DNA of 64,000 bases from Symbiodinium natans. Its lineage: Eukaryota > Sar > Dinophyceae > Suessiales > Symbiodiniaceae. The DNA is taken from NCBI GenBank assembly GCA_905221605.1, contig CAJNDS010000458.1, positions 772,136 to 836,135 of the forward strand, in the 5' to 3' direction. The position numbers and the translations under genes were made by a program. The notes below the pieces were generated by a model that saw nothing but the letters and a program-made list of their open reading frames with translations, ran no database searches and was not told where the DNA came from. Every line of letters starts with the position of its first letter. The first letter of the stretch is position 1. Shown here piece after piece: positions 21,379 to 31,424 of this stretch.

Positions 21379-22076
21379 ATGCTCCGCAGCGTCCTCTGGG
21401 CGCTGCTCCACGTCTCCCTCGGAACCCGGCCGGCGGAGCAGGCGAGGCCTGTAGGGTTTAGGGTTTATAGGGTTTATAGGGTTTATAGGGTTTAGGGTTT
21501 AGGGTTTAGGGATACTGGGCTTGTAGACTTAAGGTTTCAGGGTTGCGGGTTTGGGCTTCAGGGTTTCAGGGTTTCAGGGTTTAGGGTTTAGGGTCGTTTA
21601 GGGTGAAGAAAGCCATAGAAGCACGAATCGATCCACCCTCAACCCGAGCGCCCATATTTTGTGCACGCCCTGAAAGGCCCTCGGCTTAGGGCTCAGGCTC
21701 CGGATTCCTTTGTGGCGGGTAGGGCTGCTCAGGGTTCCAGGGTTTAGGGTTTAGGGTTTGGGGTTTGGGGTTTGGGGTTTAGGGTTTAGGGTTTAGGGTT
21801 TAGGGTTTGGAGTTGCAGCTTGTTTGCTCAAGGGCGCCAGAGTGGAAACGACTGGCAAGCCAAGTTGGGGTGCCGAAATCCCCTCCACGTCGGGAAAAGG
21901 GTCCCTAAACCCTAAACCCTAAACCCTAAACCCTAAACCCTAAACCCTAAACCCTAAAGATTTTTGGGCTTGGCGGGTCGGGGCTTGGGGGGTCTTCGGT
22001 TCGAAAAGCCGATGCCGCTAAGGAGTCTTGTGCCCGAGCTTGCTTCGCCTTGACTCCCTCCACCTTAGGAACCTGA
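21379..22076 (+). CDS. Gene with a likely signal-peptide first exon
   Basis: ATG at 21379 starts MLRSVLWALLHVSLG, a short basic residue followed by a hydrophobic run like a secretion signal; the exon ends at 21450 with donor CCT|GTAGGG. Following exons: 21622-21718 (PERPYFVHALKGPRLRAQAP), 21819-21900 (RAPEWKRLASQVGVPKSPP, after GTTGCAG, donor G|GTCCC) and 22009-22076 (KESCARACFALTPSTLG, TGA). It may be a small secreted or membrane-targeted protein. The start resembles that of the secreted gene at 50321. Splice joins are unproven. Confidence 0.5.
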
Positions 22077-22077
22077 G

Positions 22078-22198
22078 GGTTAGGGTTTAGGGTTTAGGGT
22101 TTAGGGTTTAGGGTTTAGGGTTTAGGGTTTAGGGTTTAGGGTTTAGGGTTTAGGGTTTAGGGTTTAGGGTTTAGGGTTTAGGGTTTAGGGTTTAGGGT
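22078..22198. repeat. TTTAGGG array
   Basis: About 17 perfect heptamers, followed by degenerate variants and a run of CCCTAAA variants to 22490. Confidence 0.95.
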
Positions 22199-22506
22199 CT
22201 TTAGTTTAGGGTTTACGTTTTACGGTTTACGGTTTACCGTCTAGGGTTTAGGGTTTAGGGTCTAGGGTCCAGGGTTTTTAGTTTAGGGTTTAGGGTTTTG
22301 TGAAAACCCCGAAACCCTAAACCCCAAGTCCCAAGCCCCAAGCCCTCGACCCTAAACCCCAAGTCCTAAGCCCTACGCCTAGGACCCTAAACCCCAATTC
22401 CTGAAACTTAAACTCCAAGCCCTAAACCCTAAACCCCAAACCCTAAACCCTAAACCCGAAACCCCTAAACGGCCAAACCCCTAACCCCTAAACCCGACGT
22501 CCTCAG

Positions 22507-23352
22507 AGGTGGGCCGCCTTGCCGAGCGAAAGCAGGTTGGCAGCGCCATGGCCCAGCAAAAGGGGACAGGGTTCAGGGTTCAGGGGTCAGGGTTTAGGGT
22601 TTAGGGTTTAGGGTCTAGGGTTCAGGGTTCAGGGTTCAGGGTTTAGGGTTTAGGGTTTAGGGTTTAGGGGTTAGGGCTTGGGGTTTCGGGTTTTGGGTTT
22701 AGGATTGAGGGTTTCGGGTTTAGGGTTTAGAGCCCCTCTGGAAGTTGTTCACGGAGTTAAGGGTTTTTAGGGGTCCGAGTTTGAGATTGTAGGGTTTTAG
22801 GCTTTAGGGTTCCAGGGCAGCTTTTTTTTTGCAAAGATCAATGATGTCGGCAGAGGTACCCCAAGACATTGATGCTGAGATGTCCGGCCGCCGGGCTACA
22901 AAGTCAACATATTCAACATGAATTGCAAGAAACTCCTGAAAACGCAGATGAAGATGGCTTGCCTTACTGCAAGTTGCACAAAGCCCGAAAAGGATGTTTG
23001 CTTCCGGGCACTGACAGCGAGTTCGAAGTTCAAGGAATCGTTCGAGGAGCCAGCCTACCTTGCTGCACTCTTTGTCTGAAGTGCCATCGTCTCCAAAACG
23101 ATGAACAACTGGCTGGTTCTTGCTAGGGATTGAGGGAATAAGGTACTCTCTCATCCCTTAGAGGTTTATATACATATAATTATATATACATGTATATATA
23201 CGTCCCTTATTCCTTCACTCCCCACTAAGAACCAGGGCGACAAGGAAACGCTCCGGAAAGGTTGCCGCGATGTGGGGGCCAAGTTTCGAGAATGTTTCCT
23301 GACCTGGATGAGTCTCTTCTGCGACCTGCTGTCGGAGCCTGAACCGCTATAA
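22507..23352 (+). CDS. Exons around a CTGGCTGG element, unknown protein with an in-frame TGA
   Basis: 22507-22563 (GRLAERKQVGSAMAQQK). ~22880-23108 is one frame (KLLKTQMKMACLTASCTKPE, then DVCFRALTASSKFKESFEE, then EEPAYLAALFV), interrupted by a single TGA near 23068 before continuing AIVSKTMN. Removing the element 23109-23239 and one ACAA copy joins this to 23244-23352 (KGCRDVGAKFRECFLTWMS, then LFCDLLSEPEPL, TAA). The lone TGA could be a mutated CGA (arginine) codon, a sequence error, an unseen small intron or a real stop. GT-AG splicing inside the inverted repeats would keep a 21-nt in-frame footprint. Confidence 0.5.
23109..23239 (+). mobile_element. CTGGCTGGTTCTTAG family element, TSD ACAA
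   Basis: ACAA at 23105-23108 and 23240-23243; ends CTGGCTGGTTCTTGCTAGGG and CCCCACTAAGAACCAGGGCG; AT-rich TATATA centre. GT and AG lie inside the repeats (CTG|GTTCTT, CTAAG|AACC), leaving a 21-nt in-frame remnant if used. Confidence 0.75.
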
Positions 23353-23412
23353 CCGTTATAACCTCAAACCCTAAAGCCTAAACTCTACACCCTAAGCCCT
23401 AAACTCTAAACC

Positions 23413-23625
23413 CTGGACTTGCATGTTTTCGAGCTGGCGGTGCAGGAATTCTCGGCCGCTTTAGGGTTTAGGGTTTAGGGTTTAGGGTGTAGGGTTTAGG
23501 GTTTAGGGTTAGGCCCTAGGCCAAGTAGGCCTAGGGCCTAACCCTAAACCCTAAACCCTAAACCCTAAACCCTAAACCCTAAACCCTAAACCCTCATCGA
23601 GGACGACCGCAGAATAAAATGAAGG
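23413..23625 (+). CDS. Short exon pair, possible gene end
   Basis: 23413-~23462 (LHVFELAVQEFSAAL) is followed by inverted TTTAGGG/CCCTAAA arrays and then LIEDDRRIK with TGA at about 23625. Joining them gives one frame. Confidence 0.35.
23461..23592. repeat. Head-to-head TTTAGGG/CCCTAAA arrays
   Basis: A TTTAGGG block meets a CCCTAAA block at the palindrome GGCCCTAGGCCAAGTAGGCC near 23513. The two could pair as a long hairpin. Confidence 0.9.
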
Positions 23626-23858
23626 TGCACGGGCCCGATGCTGCAGAAGCGGCGACAAGAAGTGCGCGTTGCATTCCCTGCTGAGGACCAGCATTCCCAG
23701 AGGGGCCTAGAAGTGGCATAAAGTACCCATGAACCTCCAAGAGCACAAGCGTTAAACTAAACCCTAAACCCTAAACCCTAAACCCTAAACCCTAAACCCT
23801 AAACCCTAAACCCGAAACCCTAAACCCTAAACCCTCAACAGCCCCAAAAGCCCCAGGC

Positions 23859-25823
23859 TTCGCTCCGGCGCCTGCACCGCAGACTCTGCTGGAAAACGTC
23901 ACGGCCCCGACCTCGGGCTTGGAAGCGCTCTGCTTGCTGGGTGGCAGCATGGTTTGGGGTTTAGGGTTTAGGGTTTAGGGTATATAGGGTTTAGGGTTCA
24001 GGGTTCAGGGTTTAGGGTTTAGGGTTTAGGGTTCAGGGTTTAGGGTTAGGGTTTAGGGTTTGGGGTTTGGGTTTTAGGGTTTTACCTTTGTCGAAGAGAA
24101 GTTTGTTCCTGCGTCAAAGAATCACCCTAAACCCTAAACCCTGAACCCTAAACCCTAAACCCCAAACCCTAAACCCTAAACCCTAAACCCTATAAACCCT
24201 AAACCCTAAACCCTAAACCCTATCAAGGCCTGACAGCGGCAACAGCGGTCACCTCACCGATGCTCATAACCCGCCCCCCCTCCCCCCGGAACATCCCACC
24301 AGACCAGAAGCGGATTGTGGGTTTAGGGTTTAGGGTTTAGGGTTTAGGGTTTGGGGTTTTTGTGGATGGGTGGAGTGGGTTCGGGGAGTGCAGCACCAGG
24401 GATCCTAGGGATACTTGGGAATGATTTTTAACTTTTGGGCACTTTCATTCCTAAGAAACAGCAAGAATCATGATTTTGCTAGGGTTCCAAGTTCTGGAAA
24501 GGTCCCAAAACCCTGGACCCTAACACCCTAAAACCCCTAAAAACCCTAAAAACCCTAAGACCCTAAAAACCCTAAAAACCCCTAAAAACCCTAAAACCCC
24601 TAAAAACCCTAAAAACCCCCAAAACCCTAAAGACCCTAGAAACCCGAAAAAACCCTCAAAACCCTAAAACCCTAAAACCCTGAATCCTTCCCGAGGTCGC
24701 CGGCTTCCACACCAAGGCCGGATGTGCGCGTCGGCGCTGTTTTTTGTTTGTTGCTTGTGGGTTTAGGGTTTAGGGTTTTAGGGTTTTAGGGTTTAGGGGT
24801 TTAGGGTTTTAGGGTTTTAGGGTTTTAGGGTTTTAGGGTTTTAGGGTTTTAGGGTTTTAGGGTTTTAGGGTTTTAGGGTTTTAGGGTTTTAGGGTTTTAG
24901 GGTTTTAGGGTTTAGGGTTCAGGTTTTGGGGTATAGGGTTTAGGGTTGCTTAGGGACTGGGTAGGTAACCTTTAACCATGTGGTTATGCAGGATCCTACT
25001 ATATAGAAAAGGTTAGCTTGTTTTGGGCTTGGGTATTCAGCCCCTAAGGTTAGGGGGTTCCTGCCACCACTGGAACAATAGGAGACGCTCAGAGTGCACT
25101 TGGTGATCTAGATATGAGGGCGCAGGGGATTGGGTCTAGGTTCAGGTTGCAGCTAAAGCCCTAAACTTTCCTGAGGGCCTCGATAAAGTAAAGATCCTAC
25201 CGCAACTTTTCAAGCAAACAGAACCCACAAAACCCCACAAAACTCCCATGCCCCTCCCCTCCCCCCCGAATTTCTTTTGAAAGGTGTTGGAGGCTGTCAA
25301 CCAGTCGGCACTCGCGGCGTATGTGGCCTGGGCCTTAGCTAAACCCTACACCCTAAACCCTAAACCCTAAACCCTAAACCCTAAACCCTGAACCCTCAAA
25401 TGGGGTCGGAGGCTATGGGTAGGGACTCAGGGCCTACCAGAGGATAGTTCGGGGTGGGGAGTGTGGGGATGAAGGAGGCGTCTAGGGACCCTGGGTTGAA
25501 GGGCTTAGGGTTTAACCAGGGTTTGGGGTTTAGGGTTCAGGGTTTAGGGTTTAGGGTGTAGGGTTTAGGGTTTAGGGTTTAGGGTTTAGGGTTTAGGGTG
25601 TAGGGTTTAGGGTTTAGGGGTGCTTGGAGTTTGGGCTCGGCGTTCTTCATGTCTACGGGTAGCTACATGGTCCCTGAGTATGGGCACTTAAAAGCGTTAT
25701 ATCCCCCTCTATACCCCTTCTATACCCTATACAAATTAAGGGCCCATACATCACAACCCCCTTACGGGAGGTTCGGTCCCACAGGGCGAGGCCGTATGTT
25801 CAAGCTTTCCTGTCTGCGGGTGA
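23859..25823 (+). CDS. Exon cluster, stop at 25821-25823
   Basis: 23859-~23952 (GFAPAPAPQTLLENVTAPTS, then LEALCLLGGSM), 24087-~24126 (FVEEKFVPASKN), 24225-24319 (TAVTSPMLITRPPSPRN, then IPPDQKRIV), ~24692-24760 (EVAGFHTKAGCARRR), 25284-25340 (EAVNQSALAAYVAWALAK) and ~25620-25669, joined to 25786-25823 (AFFMSTGSYM, then GEAVCSSFPVCG, TGA). The last intron can be cut GT-AG in phase and is flanked by a GTCCC duplication (25670-25674, 25776-25780). No domain recognised. Confidence 0.45.
24404..24507. mobile_element. Dispersed repeat ending CTAGGGTTCCAAGTTC
   Basis: CTTGGGAATGATT to TTTGCTAGGGTTCCAAGTTC. Related copies at 29010-29258 (split by a MITE) and 48327-48412. Confidence 0.55.
24520..24925. 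repeat. CCCTAAAAA block and GGTTTTAG 8-bp block around an exon
   Basis: 24520-24685 holds CCCTAAAA(A) variants, 24773-24912 about 17 copies of GGTTTTAG; exon ~24692-24760 lies between. Each block has its own homogenised variant. Confidence 0.9.
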
Positions 25824-25976
25824 AGGACTTGTGGTTTTGACCATTTACCTTCTGTGGGGTATAAGGGCTACGCTAGACCCGAAACCTTACACCCTAAACC
25901 ATAAACACTAAACCCCAAACCCCAAACCCCAAACCCTAAACCCTAAACCCTATACAACCCTATACAACACCCCTCA

Positions 25977-26548
25977 CACATCTTCGAGGCGGTGGTCTAC
26001 TTCCACCTCCCGAGCTGCCAGCCTTGTCGGGAGACCCTGCCGGCATTGCGGCAGGCGCGCACACGGCGCGGGCGCCTGGAGGGGCAGATCTGGGGCTCAG
26101 GGTTTAGAGGGTAGGGGCTAGGGTGTCTAGGGTCTAGGGTTTAGGGTCTAGGGTCTAGGGTTGTAGGGTTTAGGGCTGCAGGGTTTAGAGGGTCTGGCGG
26201 ATTTGTAGTTTATTTGGGGTTTAGAGGCCGTTTTTTGTGGGCTTGGGGCACAGTCTGAGTGAGTTTGGAGATCTGGGATTCCTGGTGTTCAGGTTCTCAC
26301 CTGCCCTCAGAAACTGCCTTGAGGCAGAGTTAGGGTTTAGGGTTTAGGGTCTAGGGTCTAGGGTTCAGGGTTAGGGTTTAGGGTTTAGGGTTTAGGGTTT
26401 AGGGTTCAGGGCTTGGAGTTGACATCTCCTCAGGGTGCTGTGCCTGCGGTCTCTGCAATGCTCGCGTTGTGAGTCGTTTGGTACTCCTTCGCAGCAACTT
26501 GCGACACACCTCTCGAGCCTGGACGCTTACATCCACACTGTGCTTTGA
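25977..26548 (+). CDS. Possible thioredoxin-fold exon and following exons
   Basis: 25977-~26092 reads EAVVYFHLPSCQPCRETLPA, then LRQARTRRGRLEGQIW. The pattern hydrophobic-YFxLPSCxPC resembles the active-site strand and CxxC of thioredoxin-like folds, here with CQPC. This rests on the short motif only. Downstream, 26432-26468 (CCACGLCNAR, donor GTGAGT) and 26495-26548 (LATHLSSLDAYIHTVL, TGA) fit together across a 26-nt gap, which would be an unusually short intron. Confidence 0.35.
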
Positions 26549-26730
26549 GGGGTTTAACAAGCCCTCCCCCACACGAAAACCCGACGCCCACGCGATGCCT
26601 CCACATAGGCCTTCCCCATGTTCTAGGACTTGGGGAGAAGTCCTACTCCCCATAGCAGCTTTAGCCTAAACCCCGAACCCTAAACCCTAAACCCTAAACC
26701 CTAAACCCTAAACCCCCCTCACCCAAAACC

Positions 26731-28409
26731 TTAAGAGCGTTGCTCTCCGAGGGTGGAGGAGTCCCTGCGAACGCGCCACCTGGCTCTTCACTGCCTTGTG
26801 GTGCTCTGTGGGCTTAGGGCTTCAAAGCTGAGGGTTCAGGGTTAGGGTTCAGGGTTTAGGGCTTAGGGTTTAGGGTTGGTACCCAAAATCGTATTAAATA
26901 GGGCTTTGGGGGTACCTAATTCCATATTTGTACTACAAAAAAAGAAGCTCTGGTGGGCTTAGGGCTTCAGGGGTTGAAGGGTTTCAGGCTTTGGTTTAGT
27001 CGTCTAGATTAGGTCTCCAAAGGTCCGGAGGAACTTTTATAAGGGACCTTAGAGGCTCTTTGGGGATTATTTCGGGGCTACTTAGCTATATGAGGACTAT
27101 GCGAGGTATATACAATATATATAAGGGTTATAGGGGAATAAGATTGAGGGTCCCTTCTAGGCCTCCTTACACCCCTTAAGCCCACCATGCGGGGGATCCT
27201 CAATTCGGGTCCCCTCAATTTGTGTCCCCGCTTTTGGGTTCCTTTTGTCATACGCAGCCTTTTGTTCTGGGGTACCTCCCTCCCAAAAAAGACAACAAGC
27301 AAGAGAGCCCCAGTGCCCCCAAGAGCCTAAGAATCAGGTATCCGGAGAACTTGGCATGTTCCCCCTTATACTAACAGTCCTTCGCGCGAGTTATGGTACC
27401 CCAACTAAGGACTGTGAGTATAAGGGGGGACATCCGGACATCCCAAACTAACCCTCTAAATCCTGAAAGCCAAACCCCTGGCCAACTGGCAGTGCTTCAT
27501 GAAGAGTTGCATGCCCCAAATCTGCCAGGGTTCATATCGGTTCCTGGGCCCCTTGTCAAAGACCCTAAACCCCAAATAAGCGACCGGACGTCTCCTCCAG
27601 GCCCGAACCGTACAAACTGGAAGCGCCCAAGCCCTAAACCAGGGCTTGGGTTTAGGGTTTAGGGTTCAGGGCGGGAACATACCACAACAGGTTACTTGGG
27701 GTAGCGTTCCGAGGTGTTGTGGGCACCCTAAACCCGAAGCCCTAATTTACTATAGGGTCGGAATAATTACGAATAGTACTCCCTTATGGTCCCTTTGTAA
27801 TTATGCTATAATCACCCACAAAACCCTTTTCTAATCCTAAACCCCAAACCCTAAACCCCTAAACCCTAAACTTAAACCCGAAACCCTAAACCCCAAACCC
27901 CAAACCCTAAACCCTAAACCCCAAACCCTAAACCCGAAGCCCGAAGACAGAGAACTACCCATGCGGTCCTTGGGCCCAGGCGAGGTCGTCCTGATCCGGC
28001 CTATACGACTCTTGCGCTGCACGTGGTGCCGTGGTGAGAGCCTGTTGGGTTTAGGGTTTAGGGCTTAGGGCTTAGGGTTTAGGGCTTAGGGTTTAGGGTT
28101 TAGGGTTTGGGGTTTGGGGTTTGGGGTTTTAGGGCTCAGGGTTTATTAGGGTTTACGGTTCAGGGTTCAGCTGTCCGGTACAAGGTAGCATAGTCAGCCC
28201 TAGATTGTGTGGCACACAGCCCAAAAGTTTTTCCGGACGAGAAAGTTGCTGCGCTGAACCCTAAACCCTAAACCCCAAACCCCAAACCCCAAACCCCAAA
28301 CCCTAAACCCTAAACCCCACATCCTGACACGGTTCCATAAGAGGCCTCCTTAGGTGCACTATATGAAACCCCCGAGGACCTTGCGAAGCACAACATCGCA
28401 AGTTCCTGA
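26731..28409 (+). CDS. Scattered exons, unknown
   Basis: ~26731-26805 (LRGWRSPCERATWLFTALW), 27483-27565 (LAVLHEELHAPNLPGFISV), 27672-27727 (NIPQQVTWGSVPRCCG), 27947-28032 (AVLGPRRGRPDPAYTTLAL, donor GTGAGAG) and 28373-28409 (EDLAKHNIASS, TGA). Each is a short coding-like island between elements and arrays. Grouping is only by strand and order. Confidence 0.35.
26878..26956. mobile_element. Partial CCCAGAGGG family element
   Basis: Contains GGTACCCAAAATCGTATTAA and GGGGTACCTAATTCCATA in inverted arrangement; outer ends degraded. Confidence 0.5.
27350..27446. mobile_element. CTTGGGATGTTCCCC family MITE
   Basis: Ends CTTGGCATGTTCCCCC and GACATCCGGACATCCCAA (small duplication near the right end). 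Lies upstream of exon 27483. Confidence 0.75.
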
Positions 28410-28539
28410 GTTGGGGTTCAGGGTTTAGGGTTTAGGGTGTTTAGGGTGTTTAGGGTGTTTAGGGTGTTTAGGGGGTTAGGGGGTTTAGGGGGTTTAGGGG
28501 GTTTAGGGGATTTAGGGTTTAGGGTTCAAAATTGAGGAA

Positions 28540-28605
28540 CTAGGGAAACCAAGGAATGTTCGTCCTCGACTGCAGTGAGAGCCAGGCCTGGTAGCGAGGG
28601 CCATT
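28540..28605 (+). CDS. Possible terminal exon
   Basis: Open frame KECSSSTAVRARPGSEGH ending TAG at about 28603. Short and unsupported by neighbours. Confidence 0.2.
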
Positions 28606-28949
28606 AGGGCTCATGGGACATGCTGGCCATTTGCATAACCTCAAACTGGCCAATAGGGTTAGGGTTTAGGGTTTAGGGTTTAGGGTTTAGGGTATAGGGT
28701 ATAGGGTATAGGGTTTCAGAAAGGTACGCTGTGGGGCCCCGCGTTTTTTGTTTTGTTTTTAACCCTTGTTGTGTTAACGTTTTGGTTTGTCTGCATCCTT
28801 GTCTGCATGTGGTTTTGTTTCAAGGGCCGCTGCTGCGTGTTATTTTTATTCATGCACTTTAGGGTTTAGGGTTGGCCTTAAACCCTAAACCATTGTGCCT
28901 AAAGCCTGAGCAGTAATCGTATACTCTAAGCCTCAGAAGCGCCATGTGT

Positions 28950-28988
<39 letters not shown>

Positions 28989-29382
28989 CCAAGGCGCTAG
29001 GAACCGGAGCAATGTGACGACTTAGGAATGCTTGGCACTTGGGAATTTCGGGGTTTGGGGCTTGGGGTTAGGGTTCTATCTTTGGGCACTGTAGCTTGGG
29101 ATGTTCCCCCTTATGCTAATAGTCCTGAATAGGGGTTAAAAGTACGGGGCACTATAATTCCTATTAAGAACTGTTAGTATAAGCGGGGAACATCCCCACC
29201 TTCCAAGGAAACAGCTTGAAACACAATTTTTGCTAGGGTTCCAAGTTCAGGATAGATGAGGGGTGTCTTTTTGGGCTGAGGGTTTGTCATGTGGGATTTT
29301 CCTAAATCTAAAACCCTAAACCCTAAACCCTAAACCCTAAACTCAAGGCCTAGGCCGCCCCCCTACAGTTGGGGGGCGGCGC
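28606..29382. other. Gap of nested repeats
   Basis: TTTAGGG pieces, a T-rich stretch 28740-28860 that is accidentally open, a 34-base G run, and a nested pair of elements at 29010-29258. Confidence 0.55.
29095..29197. mobile_element. CTTGGGATGTTCCCC family MITE nested in another repeat
   Basis: Ends CTTGGGATGTTCCCCCTTAT and AAGCGGGGAACATCCCC. Its flanks are the two halves of the repeat seen whole at 24404-24507, so it inserted into that repeat. Confidence 0.7.
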
Positions 29383-29664
29383 CTAAGCCCCTCGACCTCG
29401 ACGCAAGCCGACCCAGGTCGTTCGCCCGCCTCCCACAGCTGGGAGGTCGGTAGCACCCACGATGGGCCGGTACCGGAGCACGTTCTCCTCGGCACCGCTT
29501 TTCTGGCCCCCTAACCCCCTGCCCCCATCCCGGCCTGACCCCTTGCCGCCCACCTGGCCGCCCCCCTTACCCCCTCTCGGCCCTGACCACACGCCGGCCG
29601 GGGCCTCTTTATTACCTTCGAGACCTTGCTGGCACCCTTGACTCTCGGATTCAGCCAACATCAT
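29383..29664 (-). CDS. GC-rich minus-strand frame with flanking hairpins, unknown
   Basis: The longest convincing minus-strand frame: 93 codons starting near 29664, with a glycine-rich middle (GGKGGGQVGGKGSGRDGGRG) and a more complex end (NVLRYRPIVGATDLP, then TTWVGLRRGRG). Its GC content is far above the surroundings. Two hairpins lie in or beside it: CCGCCCCCC/GGGGGGCGG with a 7-nt loop near 29356-29381, and CCTCCCA/TGGGAGG near 29430-29447. It may be part of a retroelement or a structured non-coding element. I cannot assign it. Confidence 0.3.
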   Translation of the reverse strand: MMLAESESQGCQQGLEGNKEAPAGVWSGPRGGKGGGQVGGKGSGRDGGRGLGGQKSGAEENVLRYRPIVGATDLPAVGGGRTTWVGLRRGRGA

Positions 29665-29877
29665 GAAACTGACTAAGTTTTGAAAAGTGGACTGTTGTCT
29701 GAGTTTAGGCCTAAACCCTAAAAGGAATAGGTTTGGGTGGCTTTGCCGCCTTGGACGGCGTGGGGTGGGAGAAAAGTGTTAGATGGCCCTCCACAATCGG
29801 GTCAAAGCTGCTCTTCGGCATCTCACGAAGCTTTCGAGCTTATTCCTAAACCTAGCCTTCACAGCATCTACGCCCTA

Positions 29878-30030
29878 TAAACCCTAAACCCTAAACCTTA
29901 AACCCTAAACCCTGAACCCTGAACCCTAAACCTTAAACCCGAAACCCTAAACCCTAAACCCTAAACCCTAAACCCTAAACCCTAAACCCTAAAACCCTAA
30001 AACCCTAAACCCTAAAACCCTAAACCCTAT
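29878..30030. repeat. CCCTAAA array with variants
   Basis: About 21 units, with CCCTAAAA and CCTTAAA variants. Confidence 0.9.
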
Positions 30031-30612
30031 ACCCTAAGTGGTGGCCAGGGCCGGTTGAACAGTGGAAACTCTAAACCCTATAAACCCTAAACCCTATGAG
30101 CACTAAAACCGTATAAACACTAAGCCCTAAACGCTGAAAAAAACCCAAATCCTAGCTAGCGCCTTTTGCTTTTGGGTTTAGGGTTTAGGGTTTAGGGTTT
30201 AGGGTGTAGGGTGTAGGGTGTAGGGTGTATAGGGTGTAGGGTTTAGGCTTAGCAGGAACTTCCGGTCTCAACCTTGCACGCCCTACATCTCGTAAACCCT
30301 ACAGCCGTAAAACCCAGGCCCTTCTCCCTTCGGTTGAGGCTGCAGAAAGGGTACCCTTTTTCGTTCTCCTAGGTGACTCATAGAACATTACGCCTATGCC
30401 CTACGCCCTGAACCCGAAACCCCACAACCCTAAACCAAAGAACAGAGTGCAGGGAATAAGGCTTGTTAGGGTTTCAGGTTTAGGGTTTAGGGTTTAGGAT
30501 TGAGGGTTTTGGGTTTAGGGTACTGGTTTAGGGTTTAGGGTTTAGGGTTTAGGGTTTAGGGTTTAGGGTTTAGGGTTTAGGGTTTAGGGTTTTAGTGTTT
30601 AGGCATCCTAAG

Positions 30613-30690
30613 CCCCTACCGAAGCTCCCGACACTTCCGCTGCAGGCAGCCGAAGTTTGCGAGCGCTTCGCGTGGCTCGGAGCTGTGTGA
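30613..30690 (+). CDS. Terminal exon, unknown
   Basis: Open frame PKLPTLPLQAAEVCERFAWL ending LGAV and TGA at 30688-30690. CTGCAG inside it could be an acceptor. Confidence 0.35.
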   Translation, partial: PLPKLPTLPLQAAEVCERFAWLGAV

Positions 30691-30801
30691 GGGCTGCACC
30701 TCCCGCTAGTACGAGTACCCACACTCTTGAAAGAAAGAGGGTTTAGGGGTTCAGGGTTTAGGGTTTAGGGTTTGGGGTTTGGGGTTTAGGGATTAAGGCT
30801 T

Positions 30802-30904
30802 CTTAGTAGCTGAGTGAGCACACTTTACACTTTTTGGGATACTCGAATCTTCTTTAGAACTGAAAGTGTACACGTTTCGGGGCCTTATGAACTCAGCAAC
30901 TAAG
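30802..30904 (+). mobile_element. CTTAGTAGCTGAG family element, intergenic or intronic
   Basis: Left CTTAGTAGCTGAGTGAG, right ACTCAGCAACTAAG, inner TACACTTT-type repeats. Flanks GCTT/GTTT differ by one base, suggesting an older copy. Best view of the full-length 103-bp element. Confidence 0.75.
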
Positions 30905-30906
30905 GT

Positions 30907-31260
30907 TTAATGAGGGCTTAGCAGTATACCATCGCAATACTAACAACGGATGAGTAGCATACAAAGCACAATCCAATAGTAAAAGAACATTAGCAATAAC
31001 AACGACAGCAACATTAATTACAACAGCAACACTGATAATGACAGTCATAACAACACGAAGAACGGCAAAATACATTCTAACAACAACAATAAGAACAACA
31101 GTAATAATAACAGCAATAATAAGATCAATACCACCAATAGTGATGCTAGTAATCATAATCATGCTATTACTAACAATAAGCATATGTATAAGAATACTAA
31201 TACCGTCTTTCGATTGAAAAGTTTGGTGTTCAGGGACGGGATGGCTGTAGAGCTTCACGT
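30907..31260. other. AT-rich AAC/AAT degenerate tract
   Basis: Trinucleotide-like ACAACA/ATAATA sequence; a similar tract is at 33850-33985. The 121-codon minus frame over it is low-complexity. Confidence 0.6.
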
Positions 31261-31424
31261 CTTTGTGAGTTGTATTGTAGCCAAGAGATGAGCTTGAAAT
31301 TCTTGTGGTTTAGGGTTTAGGTTTTGGGGTTTAAGGTTTGGGGTTTGGGGTTTAGGGTTTAGGGTTTAGGGACCCTAGACCCCAAAGCTCCAAACCCCTA
31401 CCCCCCCCCCCCCCTCCCAGGCAG

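Noticed and set aside
22804-23154. 116-codon minus-strand frame at 22.8-23.15 kb
   Set aside because: The + strand frame is restored across the element with an ACAA duplication and continues on the far side, while the minus frame runs into the element.
28716-28860. Hydrophobic open frame in T-rich sequence
   Set aside because: The run of F/L/V codons reflects TTTTGTTTTT composition, with no splice or start support.
30893-31258. 121-codon minus-strand frame with hydrophobic content
   Set aside because: It covers a degenerate ACAACA/ATAATA tract; valine/isoleucine richness follows from the base composition, and a similar tract at 33850 has no such frame.
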